NCBI GenBank assembly: GCA_051953655.1
Contig: JBQCIO010000188.1
Span: forward strand, 1 to 35,706
Direction: 5' to 3'
Origin: JBQCHF01 sp051953655
Lineage (GTDB): Bacteria; Actinomycetota; Actinomycetes; Motilibacterales; Motilibacteraceae
Length of the DNA stretch: 35,706 bases
Position 1 is the first letter of the stretch, and every line of letters begins with the position of its first letter. The notes below the pieces were generated by a model. That model had not been told where the DNA came from. It did no database searches and worked only from the letters and a program-made list of their open reading frames with translations. The position numbers and the translations under genes were made by a program. This document shows positions 35,352-35,706 of this stretch, one piece after another.

Positions 35352-35706
35352 GTGGCGACCTCACTCGTCACCGGCTCCAGCACGCACTCGCGCCATCTGG
35401 CCTCGCTCGCCGACGCCGAGCCGGTCCCGTTCTGGCTCGACGACCCGGCGCGGCCCGAGCCGTCGCCCGCTCTCGTCGGCGACGCCTCGGCCGACCTGGT
35501 CGTCGTGGGCGGCGGCTACACCGGCCTGTGGACCGCCCTGCTGGCCAAGGAGGCGGACCCCGGGCTCGACGTCCTGCTCCTGGAGGGGCACGAGGTGGGC
35601 TGGGCGGCCTCGGGCCGCAACGGCGGGTTCTGCGAGGCGAGCATCACCCACGGGCTGCGCAACGGCCTGGACCGGTGGCCGGGGGAGCTGCCCGAGCTTC
35701 TCCGAC
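35352..35706 (+). CDS. FAD-dependent oxidoreductase, 5' part only (PuuB/DadA-like, cut by window end)
   Basis: The first 118 codons are present and the gene runs off the window. The FAD-binding motif is LVVVGGGYTGLW with Gly53, Gly55 and Gly58, followed by LLEGHEVGWAASGRNGGF, closely parallel to the oxidoreductase at 18618 (GFTGLW and GASGRNGG). The upstream SxxAEPVPFWLDDP-like head (EPVPFWLDDP) is typical of DAO-family proteins in amine catabolism. The GTG lies one base after the potC stop. A GGAGG (35331-35335) lies rather far upstream, so translation may depend on coupling to potC. Oxidation of an imported amine or its derivative is the likely role, inferred from context. Confidence 0.88.
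   Translation, partial: MATSLVTGSSTHSRHLASLADAEPVPFWLDDPARPEPSPALVGDASADLVVVGGGYTGLWTALLAKEADPGLDVLLLEGHEVGWAASGRNGGFCEASITHGLRNGLDRWPGELPELLR

Noticed and set aside
1..35706. CRISPR arrays, insertion sequences, integrase or attachment sites
   Set aside because: No regularly spaced direct repeats, transposase or integrase motifs or tRNA genes with flanking duplications were seen; the 13E12/HNH gene is not treated as a mobile element here because no terminal repeats were found.

Overview
The window comes from a high-GC actinobacterial chromosome. GTG starts are frequent, one gene uses a TTG start, several genes look leaderless, a damage box of the mycobacterial/actinobacterial LexA type lies in front of a 13E12-type HNH protein, and the order tsf-pyrH-frr-cdsA...rlmN is the conserved actinobacterial translation/lipid block. 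By overall feel it fits Geodermatophilaceae or relatives (Blastococcus, Geodermatophilus, Modestobacter); that placement is an inference, not something the sequence proves. No rRNA, tRNA, insertion sequence, prophage or CRISPR array was found.

Region 1 (1-4.3 kb, + strand) is the housekeeping block: tsf (EF-Ts), pyrH (UMP kinase), frr (ribosome recycling factor), cdsA (CDP-diacylglycerol synthase) and a DedA-family membrane protein. A large hairpin separates tsf from pyrH, and a four-copy tandem repeat spans the frr stop codon. Region 2 (4.3-8.0 kb, - strand) is a phosphoketolase-acetate kinase pair (xfp-ackA), which together turn sugar phosphates into acetate and ATP. It converges on the DedA gene through a shared terminator. 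Region 3 (8.1-18.4 kb) is a mixed stretch of mostly single genes: rlmN, a DivIVA-motif repeat protein, a propionyl/acetyl-CoA synthetase, a DinB-like protein, an F420/FMN split-barrel protein, a family III CoA transferase, an ECF sigma factor with a C-terminal SnoaL-like domain divergent from a RibD/DHFR-like reductase, a GNAT acetyltransferase and a DUF222-HNH (13E12) protein with an SOS box.

Region 4 (18.5-35.7 kb) is the most coherent system: two divergent, apparently co-regulated units for polyamine or diamine use. Unit A has a leftward operon of four overlapping genes (Lrp/AsnC regulator, class III aminotransferase, split-barrel PPOX-like protein, FAD-dependent amine/amino-acid oxidoreductase). 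Facing it is a rightward pair: an aminobutyraldehyde-type dehydrogenase translationally coupled to a YtcJ-like amidohydrolase. Unit B has a leftward PucR-family regulator facing a rightward operon: a second aldehyde dehydrogenase, PotD-, PotA-, PotB- and PotC-like polyamine transporter genes, and a second FAD oxidoreductase cut by the window end. The simplest reading is uptake of putrescine or a similar amine, oxidation or transamination to an aminoaldehyde, then oxidation to GABA or a related amino acid.

The two control regions of units A and B share the 11-mer GATTCCGTCGT. In unit A it belongs to two 12-bp direct repeats 31 bp apart, lying between two divergent promoters; in unit B it is one arm of a perfect 10-bp inverted repeat just upstream of a -35-like element. 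This suggests one regulator governs both units. Between the units lie a small acidic ORF that seems frameshifted in a C run, and a TPR-like protein.
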